Of a stretch of 64,000 nt of DNA, positions 32,222 through 44,521 are shown one piece after another. The DNA is taken from contig JAACJO010000032.1 in assembly GCA_013368445.1 (NCBI GenBank), positions 1 through 64,000 of the forward strand, in the 5' to 3' direction. Both the position numbers and the translations under genes were made by a program. Position 1 is the first letter of the stretch. Every line of letters starts with the position of its first letter. This DNA is from Leucocoprinus leucothites. Its lineage: Eukaryota; Basidiomycota; Agaricomycetes; Agaricales; Agaricaceae. Below the pieces are notes generated by a model. The model was not told the DNA's origin and searched no databases. It saw only the letters and a list, made by a program, of their open reading frames with translations.

Positions 32222-33846
32222 TCATAAAATGGGTGAAGAAAATACGTAGCCAAGATAACATCTAGGATAAAGAAGTGGGCCAGGCTTGTCAGAATAAGCA
32301 GAATGGAAATCAGAGAGAAGTTCAGTTGTGTGTATAAGTTTGGTAGCAGGTAACCACAAAGATTCTTTGTCAGTATCTTCATATCCCAACCAGATGACCT
32401 TGTAAAGAAGTTTGCATGTGCAACGTCAATCGATCTTCGAGTCTACGATGGGGGCAATCTTGTACTCTGGTTCACCGTCAATGACAATGGAAGCAGGAGC
32501 CAGTTCAGTGTGATTGGAAAATGGATTGGGTGTGGTCGGCTCAAGCATGGAAACATGGAAGACAGGATGAACAGTGCACATGGAATCTGGAAGGCAAAGG
32601 GTGAACGAGTGAGAGCCAGGTTGAGCGATAATTTCGTATGGACCGAGATATTTTTTGGAAAGCTTTTTGGATGGACGGGTAGTGCAGAAGAATTGAGCTT
32701 TCACAAAAACTGTCTGGCTGACTTTGAACTCTGGGGCTGGTAACCGATGTGCATTAGCAGATCGTTGGTAGTGTTCTTGAGCAGTGGCTATCTCAGCCTT
32801 GAGAGTAGTGTGTAGTTCATCGAGGTTAACTGCGAAGTTGCATGCACAAGCTGATGCAATATCATGTTCAGGATGGACTGTAATGTTAGGGTGATAACCC
32901 TTGTTGGCAAAGAAGGGTGAAATTCCGGTGGTAGCACTGGGCGCATTGTTGTATGCGAATTCTGCGAGTGGGAGGAGGTTGGACCAGTTGTCCTGCTGAT
33001 AGTTGCAGTAAACGCGAAGGTACTGCTCTAGCATCTGGTTAGTTCATTCCGTCTGTCTGTCACCTTCAGGATGATAACTAGATGTGAAGTGAAGGCACAT
33101 GTCCAGAGCCATGCTGAGGGAACGGAAGAAGTGTGAGACGAACTCTGAACCACGATCTGAAGTGACATGAGAAGGAACACTGTGCTTAGAGAATACATGA
33201 ATGATGAATAACCGTGCCAGTTCTGCTGAAGTGATAGTGTTGTGGGTTGGAATGAATACAGCCTGTTTGGAGAGTCGGTCGATGATAATGAGGATGGTGT
33301 CAAAGCCAGAGGATGAAGGGAGTTTCTCAATGAAGTCCATTGAAATTGAATTCCACGGGCATTTAGGAATGGGGAGTTGCTTGAGGTTACTGTACAGCTT
33401 GTGGCGCTGAGACTTGGATTGCATGCAGGTAATGCAGGATTTACAGAAAGCCTTGACCTGAGATTGGATATCAGGCCAGGTGTACTTGCATCGGATGAGT
33501 TCGAGGGTCTTGTTCTGACCAAAATGGCCAGAAAGGACATGATCCTGTTTGTATTGTAGAACTCTGAGTTGAAGGTTGTTGATGTTGGGTACGTAGATCC
33601 TGTCGTCAAGCCAAAGAAAACCAGCAGAATCAATTGACCAGCAGCCTTTGGGATGAGTGATATGAGTGGATGTGATCAGGTCTTGAGGAAGTGAAGTAAG
33701 GATATCAGAATGAAGTTTCTCGAGATCTAGTATGGTGGCAGCACAAAGGGAAGGAGTGGAAAAATAAGTAGCTCGAACTGAAGCTGATAACTGTTCATGC
33801 AAAAATACAGGACGGAAATTATGAGGATTGACCGAAGTGTAGCCAT

Positions 33847-33860
33847 TATTCCCCCTTTAG
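33847..33860 (-). promoter_or_regulatory. G2 internal (central) polypurine tract
   Basis: Minus strand CTAAAGGGGGAATA between RNase H and integrase, nearly identical to the 3' tract of G1 and G2 and to the internal tract of G1 (16711-16723). It overlaps the point where the reading frame changes by -1. Confidence 0.6.
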
Positions 33861-34392
33861 GGTAGATGTCCCATCATCTAGTGAGAGCATCAGGCTTGGT
33901 TCCAAGTCGGCCGGGTTGGAAACGGATAATAAGGTTGAACTGTGATATGAACTCAGACCAACAAGCCTGTTGACAAGTTAGGATCTTTGTAGTGCAGAAG
34001 TATTCCAGATTCTTGTGATTGGTAACAATGTCAATAGGGAGTGGGGCTCCTTCAAGGTAATGCCACCAGGTGTGAAAAGCCTTGAAGATAGCAAGGAGCT
34101 CTTTGTCATGAGTGTCATAGTTTAACTCAGCTGTGCTGAAGGTGCAGGAATGGAACACAATCAGGTGAACTTTGTTGTCATCCGCGACAATGGAAAGGAT
34201 GGCAGCAAGTGCATAATCAGAAGCATCAGTCTCAATGATGATCTGGGCATCGGGTATCCAGTGAGTGAGTATAGGAGCAGTAGTGAACGCTTCTTTGAGG
34301 GAGTTAAAGGCTTCACAACACCGTTTGTCGAAATTCCACTTAGATGCTTTTTGGGTGAGGCGCATAAGCAGGATGACAATATTGGAATAGTT

Positions 34393-34888
34393 CCACTGCC
34401 GCTGAGGATCCCTGTCCTCACATCAAGTGCGTCAACTGCACCAAATCACATGCAGCTGATGACTGCAAATGTCTATTCTGGCAACACCGGTTTGACTAGC
34501 TTTGGCTTGAAAACCATCGCCGCAATGCCGCTCGGTCACGTCTGTAAGGGGTGGTTCCCTACAGGTCGCATTGTCTGCCCCCGCGCTGCGTGTGGTGGGC
34601 TGTGGAGATCCATGCTGTGCACTTCCATCCACCGGCAAATCAGAACAAGTTGATTTGTACAGTATTCCTCTTTCATCTCAGACTATGTACCACTGTGTGA
34701 AGATATTGTTTGTACTAGGCGGACTTCGGACTTGTATTTTATACCTAGCTATGTAGATGTGTAGTTGGTAGTGGTACTTTCTGCATGTTGTAGTAGTTGG
34801 GCACGGACTGCTTTCGCGCACCATGTTATAAATTTGCAACCCCTTTGGGGTCATGTTGAATAAATAAAAAATAAAAAATAAAAAAAAG
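34393..34888 (+). mobile_element. LINE-E 3' fragment inserted in G2 pol
   Basis: A 5'-truncated insertion with a 14-bp target duplication that has one transition (ATATTGGAATAGTT at 34379-34392, ATATCGGAATAGTT at 34889-34902). It holds the last zinc knuckle of an ORF1 (CVNCTKSHAADDCKC-like, about 34425-34475), stops, and a 3' UTR like LINE-B's ending in ATAAATTTGC, an inverted repeat (ACCCC-TTT-GGGGT) and an (AAATA)n tail. More CpG remains here than in LINE-B, and the 3' UTR differs enough to be another family. Confidence 0.85.
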
Positions 34889-36363
34889 ATATCGGAATAG
34901 TTGTAAATGAAGCGTCGATAGAAATTGGTGAAACCAAGAAAAGACTGGATGTCTTTGACTTTCTTTGGTTCAGGCCACTCCTGGATGATTTTGATCTTGT
35001 CTTCTGACATTTTGAGACCAGCTGGTGAGAGGATATACCCGAGGTATTCAACAGAATCGGAATGGAACTCACATTTTTCCGCTTTAGCATATAGGCCATG
35101 CTTGTGGAGCTGCTTGAGGATGTCTCGAACTTGTTTCTTGTGTGTGTTGAGGTCGTCAGAGTAGATGAGGATGTCATCAAGATAGACTGTGACACAGACA
35201 TCGAGGAGGTCGGAAAAGATGTCATTCATGAACTGCTGGAAGGCTGTGGGTGCGTTGGTGAGTCCAAAAAGCATAACCAGCCATTCAAAGGATCCATAGT
35301 GGGTCCTGAAAGCCTTTTTCCATTCGTCTCCTTCAGCAATCCGAACGAGGGGATAAGCATGTTGAAGGTCTATCTTGGTGTAGATGCGGCCTTTGTGAGG
35401 AGAGTTGAGTAGGTCAGAGATGAGCAGGAGCGGGTAGCAATCCTTCTTGGTAATGCAATTAAGGCCATGGAAATCAACACAAAGTCGTAGTGAACCATCT
35501 TTCTTCCAAACGAAGAGAACAGGTGCGCCATGAGGCAAAGAAGTGGGGTGGATAAAACCAATAGATACGTGTTTGTCGATAAATCCACAGAGTGACTCAA
35601 GCTCAGATGGAGATAATGAATAGATAGTGCCAATGGGAGGTTGAGCACCCTCTTCAATATTGATTTTGAGATCGTAAGGGCGATGTGGTGCAAGGCTGTC
35701 AGTGCGAGCTTTGCTGAACACATCAGTGAATTCATGATATTCATTGGGCACTTTAGAAAGGTCAATTGACTCGTTGGAAACCCGAGCTGAATTGGCAGAA
35801 GCGGAAGGTGAGCTGAGATTGAGGCAGAAGTTTACTGATCCAGGAAGGTGCAAAGCGCAAATGTATGCAGCAGCATTGATGATAGAAACACAAGGAGCTG
35901 TTGCAATACTAGAAGTAGACATAGAAGTCCCAGAGGATGGTGAATTCAGAGGAGTGTCAGCCGTTGGACTAGGAGCAGGTGATGATGTAGGAGCTGCTGC
36001 GGGAGTGGATGTGATGCAGGCAGAAGGGGCAAGATTATCTTGCAAATGCAATCAGAAAGATATACTGCTCGAAACCCAGTCAATCAACAGATTGTAGCGG
36101 GTGAGCCAGTTGTGTCCAAGTACCACAGAGCAGGAAGAATCAAGCTGAGTGACATAGAAGTCAATAGTCATAGATTCACCAGTAGAGAATGTAACAGGCA
36201 GATTCACAAGTTCAGTAATGTAACTATTTGACGATCTGTCAAATAGGCGAAGCTCGATAGGAGGTAAAGGTGAGGTTGGAAGAGAGTGAGTGCGGATGAA
36301 ATCAGAATCTATGAAACAATGAGTGGAGCTGGAATCAACAAGAGCACAAAACAGTATCTGTTG

Positions 36364-38699
36364 CACATCCCTCCTTGACCTCTTACCACCACCATCTATT
36401 CGTATTTGGTGTTTTAAGACGTCTAGTTCTACTGTGTTTACTACTAGTAATATGGGTAAACGCAAATCTAAAGCCAACCGGCCACCACCCCACTCCACCG
36501 AGTCTGTCAATGCCTCTGACAACAAGCTCAACATCCCCGAGATGTCCGAAGATGAACATCTCGACCCCTACAACAACCCACTCAACATGCGTGGGTTCTT
36601 TGGTCCCCCCCAGGCTGACGTCTCATCGCATGGCCCCTCCTAGTCAATGGCTGACGTCCCGTCACCTGGCCCCTCCCAGTCAATGGCTGACGTCCTGTCA
36701 CCATCACCCATTCCCCCAGTGGCTGATGTCCCGTCGCCACTCCAGCCCTACACCATGGGTACATGCACCTTTGTGCCCATCACCCCTCCCCCTGTGGCGC
36801 CCGTGTCAGTGTCCTCCTCCAAGGGAAAGAAGAAGAAGGAGCTCACCCCAAGGCTCACCCTCAACAAACTCATATCCTTCCTTAAGTGGTTGGATACCAT
36901 TGAAGACCCCAACGAAATCCCGGTCAATGACGTGCAGGCCATGGTTACTTGTCTAGCCAAGGCTTTGTATGCATTCACCAGTGAGCTGCACATGAGCAGC
37001 GTGCTGATCACCTCAAACTCTCTCAATGCCGATGGCTGGGAGACGTATGCAGATTTCTTGGGGGGCTTCGGTTGCAGATTCTTGGCCGAGACCTCCCCTA
37101 AAGCAACATGCATCACCCACGAGGCAACCCATGGATCCGCTGACTCAGTGGGTCCATGTGACATTGACATGGGCTCCCCCAAGGTGCCCACTTTACCACC
37201 CCCAGATCGTCGGCCCGCTCTGGCCCGTCTCTCCCTACTGCCCAAGCCAGCACCTGCGAAGGCCCATGCTAGTGGCAAAACGCCCATTCAAGCGCCCCCC
37301 GCTCCCAAGCAAGCGCCCATCCCACCCTCGGCGGCTAAGAAGTCGTTCACCGAGGTTGCACACACCCCGGCATCTGCGGCAGCGCTCATCAAGCTTGCCC
37401 AGTCCCACCCCACCCTTGAGCCTGATTGCATCACTGCAATGCATCAGGCCACCCTCGCTGATGCGCCTTCTGCAAAGAAGCCCTGCATGACCACATCGGG
37501 TCCTACCCGACACCAACTCTTCCTCAATTTCACTGGTGATGCCGGTGATATCACCTACCTCCATCACAAGGCCATGCGCCTCCTCAATGACTCCCTCACT
37601 TGCGTGAAGAACTCTCTTCATGTTGAGAACATTGCCAAGGCGTATGACACCATCTCGTTGTACACCAGCTCCGTCACCACTGATGCTGAGGCATCAGTGA
37701 TCGAATCCGCCCTCCCATCAGCCTTCACCACCCCGTTCGAGTTGAAGACGAGACGACCCAGGTCCAGATCTTACCTCAAGATCTTGGACATCCCCTACTA
37801 TACGGGTGGTGTCCATACCACCCCACAACACATCACCGACCGCATTCACGTGTCTCCCTTCAAGGAGACATTCACCAACGTCTCCTCCATGCGCATCATG
37901 TGCAACTCCGCCAAAGCCAACACTGCAACCATTTGGGTCGACCTTTGGGATTCTCAGTCCGGCGCTAACGCCAAGCGCCTGGTTGGCAAATACCTCAACT
38001 TTGATGGCGTGCAGTCTATGATCAAGGCCACACACACTCATCCTGGGACCCCCCAGTGTCAACAATGCTGGCAATGGGGCCACACTACCTCCACCTGTTG
38101 CAACCATGCGCTCAGGTGCTCACAATGCGGTGGGCCACATTGGTCTGAGAATCACCGCACCACCTCCTCCTGCTGTAAGGGGTCGCCAAAGGCTAACCCC
38201 CCCATCCAGCCCACGCCCGCTGGGGATCCCTGTCCCCACATCAAGTGTGTCAACTGTGGCAAAGAACATGCTGCAACTGACTGCAAGTGTGTGTTCTGGC
38301 GCCACTGATTTGATTGGGATTGGCTGCAAAGTTATTCCGGTTCTGCTGGTTGGCCCCAGGCCTAGGGGGAGCTCCCTGGTGTCAACGCATTGTCCCCCAT
38401 CCATTGCCAGTCACTGGATGGGCTCTCACCAACCACAAGGCCTGCCACCAGATGCAATGATATTGGTATATGTCTCATTTCTTTGTATTTTGTTACATGC
38501 CTAGCCCTTCTGCTGTCAATTCATGTATTGTCTCGGACAGGACTCTTATATATTCCCAGTTGTTTACTCTTGTGTAGTCAGTAGCGGTATCAGTTTCCAT
38601 GTGGTAGATAGTTGGGTGTGGACTGCTATCGCGCACCACATTATAAATTGGCAACCCCTCTGAGGCCACATTGACTAAATAAAAAAATAAATAAAAATG
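36364..38699 (+). mobile_element. LINE-B copy 2, full-length ORF1-only unit
   Basis: Complete 2336-bp unit with a 10-bp target duplication GTATCTGTTG (36354-36363 and 38700-38709) inside G2 protease. It runs from the 5' motif (CACATCCCTCCTTGACC) through ORF1 to a 3' UTR and an (AAATAAA)-type tail. Nothing between ORF1 and the 3' UTR could encode an endonuclease or RT. Since it interrupts G2, it moved after G2 inserted. Confidence 0.93.
36452..38365 (+). pseudogene. LINE-B ORF1 (best-preserved copy), two stops
   Basis: 637-codon span from [10 protein letters not shown] (36452) to TAG at 38363-38365, interrupted only by TAG at 36641-36643 (from CAG) and TGA at 38306-38308 (from CGA). The long open part is 36647-38305. 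Order: Pro/Ser-rich N-terminus with repeats of ADVPSP; helical block (LTLNKLISFLKWLDTIED, about residue 135); Pro/Ala-rich linker; a conserved block with ITYLHHKAMRLLNDSLT and RSRSYLKILDIPYYTGG (possibly an RRM-like fold); then CQQCWQWGHTTSTC, CSQCGGPHWSENH and CVNCGKEHAATDCKC zinc motifs. An RNA-binding, gag-like protein. No ORF2 follows. Confidence 0.9.
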
Positions 38700-38864
38700 G
38701 TATCTGTTGAATGTTATCAGATGAACAAATGTGAGTAGAAGTGAGGGAAGCGATAAGAGAATTCGGATCGGAAAGAGCAGACACATTGAGGTGGAGGAGA
38801 CTCTCTGGTGCACAGATGAGCTCAACGCAACCCCCAGTCTGTGCAGAGTCCTGAGGGTCACCCT

Positions 38865-40451
38865 CTATTTTTCTGGACTCTTTTCAGAGTCCTTGGGCAG
38901 AGCCACTTCAACCTTGCGGATCTTGGCCCAATTTTGTTTCCTGTGGCAATTCTTGACCTTATGGCCTTTGCCACCGCAGAATAGGCAGAGATCTTCATCG
39001 AGGCATTGTTTCCGCTCCTCAGGTGTCAGTTTGCCATTTTGGCCGAGTTTGCTCAAGAGGTCAAATTTCGGCGTAGGGCATTGAGTACTAGATGTGGATG
39101 GAGTGAGGGTGTTGGATTTGGTTGATGGAGCCTGTGACTGATTGCGGTTGGTGTTGTTGTTGCTGTTACTATTGTTGCCTCAATTATTGTTGTTATTGTT
39201 GCCAGGTTGAGACTGGCTGTGTGGCGGATTCAGATTGGAAGTATTGGAGGTTGAGGGCTTGTTGGGCTGCTTCTGACTGAGAGAATCAGCAGCATCCTTT
39301 TCTGCAGTGCGGGCACGAACATGTTCACGGTCACACTCCCAGTAGCGTCTGTCATAAACAATGGCCAAGCAATGCATTTCCTTGAAAGTAGTGGGTTTAC
39401 CCTGCTCATGGGTACTGAGAGGGTCTTGGATGCGGTTTGGAAGTCCCTTGTAGTAACAATGGCAGAGGACCTTGTCATTCCAACTGAGTTGAGAGGTGTG
39501 TTTGAGGAACTCAATGTTGAAAGTGGCAATTTTATCACCCAGTTTCATGTGAAGGGTATTGAGCATCTTGGCTGCTTCTCCCTTTGGGTTGGCAATGCCA
39601 AAATGCATATGGAGCTCACAGACAAATGCATTCCAATCATCAAACCAGTCATGGAAGACACCCTGTTCTTCCTGAGTGAGGCCAACCTCAAACCAGTCAA
39701 GTGCAACACTGGTAAGGTAGGTCATGGTGAAGTTGACTTTCTGATTGTCATACTGGAACTGAGTGGGATTGGCTCGGAAATATAGATGGCATTGGATTAG
39801 GAAAGTGTTGAGTTTTTCGGGGTCAGAGCTGCTGAAAGTGTCTGGGAGACGAGCCTTATTGATGTGAGTCTGGTTGGCTTGTGCAGCCACTTGGTGATCG
39901 AGATTGTCAGCGAGCCTACCCAAGACATCGGCTAGACAATCATTGTTTGGATCCTGTCGGGGAGCTCGGGGATGAGGTGCCCGTCGAGGGGGAAGAGGCT
40001 CATTGTTGGAAGAGTGGGAAGTGTCTTCAGGATCATTGTCGTCGGGGTCACCAGGACCACTGGAAGAGCCATTATAGATGGGTTCATTTTCTTCATCATT
40101 GCCATCATGGCCCATAGATTGATTATTGGCATAGTCTGGACCATCAGAGTCACCTGGTTCCGAAGGGTCAGATGGATCTCTGTCAGATGGCAGACCGCCA
40201 GGAGGGGCAGGAGTTCTGGGTGGACAGATATTTCAAAAGCAACAAGGAGGTGGTGGAGGAGAACTAGCAGATTGAGGAGTTTCTGGGAGATTAGGATTAA
40301 GATGACGTGAATGGCGAGCGCGGATACTGATACGAGAATTATTGTTGGTCAGATGAGAAGAGCTTGGGACAGGTGGAGGAGTGTGAGAGCATTTCCGCTC
40401 TGGTTGCCCAATGGTGGAGGTCTTGCCCTTGATAGTGCGGGTATTGACCAT
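38865..40451 (-). pseudogene. G2 gag with zinc knuckle
   Basis: One frame from MVNTRTIKGK (40451) to TAG at 38865-38867, with internal TGA at 40233 and 39180. Pro/Ser-rich then acidic N-terminal region, capsid-like block (LPDTFSSSDPEKLNTFLIQC, about 39790-39850; HCYYKGLPNRIQDPL, about 39430), Asn-rich linker, and the knuckle CLFCGGKGHKVKNC (C-x2-C-x4-H-x4-C, about 38970). The capsid block is clearly related to that of G1. Gag would form the particle that holds the RNA. The stop is preceded by GAAAAA, and pol follows in the -1 frame. Confidence 0.9.
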
Positions 40452-40498
40452 GATGACAGAAGTGTGAGTGTGACAGTAGAATCTGAGTCTGATAATAC

Positions 40499-41057
40499 TG
40501 TTAAGCGCACAAATGCTATGGATAGGGAGCCGACATCAAGGACCAGGTGAACAGAGGTGTGACAGAGAGAAAGCAGGAGCTGGTCCTAGGATGCGGGAGC
40601 GGGTCGTGGCCTCAACTTATGTGTTGTGCCAACTACTGATGCTTGACCCAGATTTCAGACAAGATAAGAGAGCAGAGGACAAACAGAGAGCAGAGGAAAG
40701 TAGCATATTGCTAAGTTGATTATCAGACTGGAGAATCCAAGTACAAAGTTGCACTACTTATATACAATGCAGAATATAGGATCGGATAAGGAAAACAAGC
40801 AAAGTAGTAAACAGAGAAATAATCAAAGTGGAGTCCGCAAATTTTACAAGGCTAGAAGATAGAAAATTTACTATTAAACCGTTGTCAGAAAATTTTGACA
40901 AGGTGGTATGAATTAATAAAATGGAAGATGTCAGAATAAGTCTGAAGGTGAAAGACCAATAAAAACCAAAGTAACCAATATGCAAAAGCAGATAAGAGTT
41001 CATGAAAATAATACCAAGTTCAAACTATCAGCTGTTCTTGAGGATTGGCTCATAACA
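40499..41057 (-). repeat. G2 5' LTR (559 bp)
   Basis: TGTTAAGCGCAC...GGCTCATAACA, partner of 30043-30601. The element-internal flank on the minus strand reads GTATTATCAGACTCAG; the primer tRNA is not assigned. Confidence 0.95.
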
Positions 41058-41100
41058 CTGCCTCAAGAATGTTATACTCATTGCCAATGCATGCATATGT
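41058..41100 (+). mobile_element. LINE-A RT fragment (43 bp)
   Basis: Matches LINE-A RT around CLKNIILIANAC (compare about 57352-57396). It lies between the G2 LTR and the start of LINE-C copy 2, and looks like the host sequence into which LINE-C inserted. Confidence 0.7.
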
Positions 41101-41180
41101 CATCCCTTCTTGTCCTCTTACCACCACCATCTATTCATTGGTGTGTTATGTTTAGAGTACATTACTACAGTGATTACTTC

Positions 41181-44143
41181 TTTTTTTTAAAAAAAAAAAA
41201 AATCAATGAATTTATATAGTGGTGCTCGATCGCAATCCACTTTCAACTAAATAATACAAGAAGATGGTACACTACAGCAAGCTGGGGTACATGAAGCGGT
41301 CGAAGACTGCTTAAGACAAAGACTATATACAATTAGTCCAGCAAAATAGAGAAGACTCAAGAGAGAGAGACTTATAGAACAAGGTGTCATATACAGAGAT
41401 CGGACTCAAAGGAAAATAAAAGAGAAGAGATGAAAGAATATAGTTCACCTTCATTAGGTTCGGCAGGCACAGGGGCTTGAGGCGGTGGAGGATGTGTGTC
41501 ATGATCAGTGAAGGCAAAAGCAGCCAGGTTCTTTTTCGAGAACTTGACGAGGAACTCATATTGAGGGAAAGTGCATTGCACCCATTGAGTGCAGATGGGG
41601 TATAGAGGACAGTAACATAGGATATGATGTTGTGTTTCCAGGTGATGACCACAACAACAGGATTTGGGTTTGAGGGGGAAGAACCTTTCACAATAAGCTC
41701 CAATTGGAGCATGATTTAGAATAGCCCGAGTCATGTGAGCGCATAGTGATAGTGACTCATTGGCTATAGGAAGCCAGGTGCCCCCCTTGACGTAAGTGGG
41801 GATAAGGAACTTGCAATTTTTCTTAGAAAGAAGGAAACCATTGCCTCAGTACTTCTTCTTCCAGAATGTTGATTTCCAGGATTTCTGACAATTGTTTGTG
41901 GCTTTGTGTCACAAGAAGTCAAGAGTGGCACCCGTGTGGGGAGGGGCGTGTATGCATGTAGAGGTGATGTCATTATGGACTTTGTGATGAGGTTTCCACC
42001 ACCACTTGGATGGGACATCCCAAAAGTTGATGGAGCATGATGGTTTGGCTTTGAGCCAGTCAGATAGAAGCCTGCAAACTTGAATAGATTGTGATTGACT
42101 TGAGTGAATGGAAGGATCAACTGCCAGCTTGGCTGCTGGAAGACAGTCGGTGATGAGGATGATGTGGTCGCACTGGAGAGAGATGGCTTTAGTGATGCCA
42201 ATGTGAATGAAATAGAGTTCAGCATCCGTGGAGGAAGCCCGGCCGCTTGCCTGTTTTGCATGGGACACTTGTTGTCCACCGCAATATAAATGTGCTGCCA
42301 AAACCACCTGAAGGGAACCTATGAGGGGAACAGAGGCATCAGTGACAACAGAGATACAACTATGGTCCAGAGAAGAAAAAGTAAATATTGAGTCGAGAGA
42401 TGACATATGTTTGTACATTTCATGCTTGTCCGAGTGGTTATAGGGATGGAAGTGGATGGAATCAGAATAGATGTCCATAAGACGAAATCCAGGCTTGGAT
42501 TCAGAGGCAAAAGGAGAAAAAGAATCAGATAGATGAGAGAGAGAACTATCTACATCAATAATAGGGCCTTTGACTTTAGCTTTTTTGGCTGGGGTGAGAA
42601 GGCAAAGCGATTGAGGATGAGGGGAAGAATTAAGAGAAAAACGATCAGATAGGAGAGAACATAAAGCGTGATTAGAGGGTAGAGTAGAGACTCAATATGA
42701 TGAGCGAATAGCTAATTTATGGAGGTGAAGATGAATCGGAATAAGACCCACTATACTTTCAGCACCCCCGGATGGAGATGTATGGAAGGCACCTGTAATC
42801 CAAATAGCTGTGCACCTTTGCATAGAGGAAAGGGACTTGAGAAGTGCCTTGTTATGAGCGCCCTCAAAGTACCATAGTCAAAAGCCATATGTTGCCACTG
42901 GGACAACACACAACCTGTATAGGAGTCGTTTCTGAAGGGGGAGAAGGCTGCGGGTGGAGTTGCCTAGCATACCCATCACTTTCACAGTGGATAGTGCTTT
43001 GGTGGAGTAATATTGAACGTGCTCTTGAAACGAGAGTCAACAATCGAAATAAAACCCCAGGTAATGCCAGAAATGTTTGGGATAAAGGAGGGGGCCGCCA
43101 ACATTGGATAGGTCCAGGGGGGGGTTTTGGTCATTGTGGCATCTTGAGAAGTGGAAGACCTCAGATTTGTCATGCTTGACGACAAGTCCGAGATCAGTAC
43201 ATATGGAATTAATGATAGAGTAAGCTAACTTGAGGGAAGAAATAGTGTCGGTATAGTTCTTTGCTTGAGATATACAAAGCCCATCATCAACAAAAGATAA
43301 AAGGGAAGAAGGGATAGATTGTAGATGAGCATGTTGATTGAACATGAACATGAGAGGCACTAGATATAGCGCTGATAGTATGGGTGAAAGAGCTGACCCT
43401 TGCCCTACACCAACATCTGTGTCATGTGCATCAGACAGGAATGTGTTCCACATGAACTGAGTTGATTGACCTATGAGGTAGTGGGAGAAGAATTTTATGA
43501 GTTTTGGGGTGAACCCTTGGTGTTGTAGAATGTCAGTAAGAATATTGTGGTTTAGGAAAGGAAAAAATTGGGCGATGTCAAAAGCACAGACACTAGTGAT
43601 CATACCTTTGGCCCATCTGGCCTGAATGATGTGTGTGAGAAAGACACCTGCATCCTCAGTAGAACATTGGATAACACCTCCCATTTGATTTGGATGGAGA
43701 ACTTCTAACGATACCGCTTCGAATTGCATATGGCATGCAATCATTTTTTCAATTAGTTTGCCTAAAGTGTTTAGTAGGACAATGGGACAAAATGCTTTCA
43801 GGGTATCATAGGCCAGCTTATTCGGCTTGGGAATGATGATAGAGACCGAGTCTTTGAAGTGACTCGGCCAGTAAGAAAGATGTACACATGCGTTAGTGAT
43901 CAGTAAGATGTTCTTAAGACAGTCATTGTGGGCGACAATGGATTTCAGATGTTTCCATGAAACGTGATCAGAACCAGGTGCTGAGGAGTTAGTACAAGAC
44001 AGGAGGGATTCAGAGAGTTCAAGAGCGGAAAAGTTTGCCCAAGAGCGGGGGGGGGAGGGATTTCATTTCATTTAAAACATGAGGACTTACCGAACGGTTC
44101 AATGCAGAGTTGTAGGATGAGTGAAGTGTGTTCCACAAGTCCG
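41181..44143 (-). mobile_element. LINE-A copy 6 (5'-truncated, with ORF2 remnants)
   Basis: A perfect 14-bp target duplication ACAGTGATTACTTC (41167-41180 and 44144-44157) shows a genuine insertion into LINE-C, truncated at the start of the RT region. ORF2 pieces on the minus strand: RT 43037-43744 with FDIAQFFPFLNH, GQGSALSPIL and FVDDGLCI; RNase H 41909-42478 with VTDASVP, SSTDAELYFI and ITDC (all three acids kept); Cys/His tail to 41387 (SFESDLCI). Several stops and frameshifts, for example near 42860 and 43770, inactivate it. Confidence 0.92.
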
Positions 44144-44296
44144 ACAGTGATTACTTCTAGTGCTATGGGTAAATGCAAGTCTAAAGCTAAACAGGCTGTA
44201 TACCAAACAACCAAGTCCACCAATGCCTCTAATGATAAGCTCAACATTGCTGAGATGTCTGAGGATGAACATCTCAATCCATACAATGACCTACAC

Positions 44297-44420
44297 ATTC
44301 GACCACTTTGTGTACCCCAGCTTGCTGTAGTGTACCATCTATTTGTAATATTTAGTTGAAAGCAGACTGCGATCGAGCACCGCTATATAAATTCATTGAT
44401 TTTTAAAAAAAAAAAAAAAA
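44297..44420 (+). mobile_element. LINE-A minimal 3' end insertion (124 bp)
   Basis: Only the last roughly 100 bp of LINE-A (CTTTGTGTACCCCAGC to ATATAAATTCATTGATT) plus poly(A), flanked by a 12-bp duplication AATGACCTACAC (44285-44296 and 44421-44432). An extreme 5' truncation. Confidence 0.92.
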
Positions 44421-44521
44421 AATGACCTACACAACATCTGCAGCTTCTCTGGACCTCAGTCCTCCATTCCCCCTGAGGCTGACTTTGAGTCGCCTCCTCA
44501 TCCAGTGCCTGGTGACATTCC

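Larger units (their letters stand above)
32222..38867 (-). pseudogene. G2 pol, split by LINE-B and LINE-E
   Basis: Pol opens in the -1 frame at the gag stop (38865-38867), is interrupted by LINE-B (36364-38699), and continues. Protease: [14 protein letters not shown], where the D-S-G triad of G1 is D-S-S. RT: LCVDFHGLNCI and VYLDDILIYS (34678-36051, open). LINE-E interrupts at 34393-34888. RNase H: IETDASDYALAAI and HDKELLAIF. Integrase: zinc region (CKSCITC), SMDFIEKLP, TSDRGSEF, HPEGDRQTE. Chromodomain: 32222-32425 (PEYKIAPIVDSKID, LLYKVIWLGYEDTD). Stops: TGA near 36052, TGA after DALTR (33874), TGA near 33044 and TGA 32426. A -1 frame change lies between RNase H and integrase at 33847-33860, as in G1. 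Confidence 0.92.
30043..41057 (-). mobile_element. G2: Ty3/gypsy chromovirus with two LINE insertions
   Basis: Two 559-bp LTRs (30043-30601 and 40499-41057) bound an 11,015-bp unit. Subtracting the LINE-E piece and the LINE-B leaves about 8.2 kb. Minus-strand order: 5' LTR, gag, pol with chromodomain, polypurine tract, 3' LTR, plus an antisense accessory gene on the plus strand. There is no target duplication (AGTTG left, CTGCC right): the left flank is an LTR fragment and the right flank is LINE-A RT, so the ends were rearranged after insertion. Confidence 0.93.
41101..44521 (+). mobile_element. LINE-C copy 2 (5' part), split by two LINE-A insertions
   Basis: The 5' motif CATCCCTTCTTGTCC starts at 41101. 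The unit survives as 41101-41180, 44158-44296 and 44433-44521, with ORF1 starting MGKCKSKAKQ at 44165. It is interrupted by a 2.96-kb LINE-A (41181-44143) and a 124-bp LINE-A tail (44297-44420), each with target duplications, and overrun at 44522 by a minus-strand LINE-C. Confidence 0.85.
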
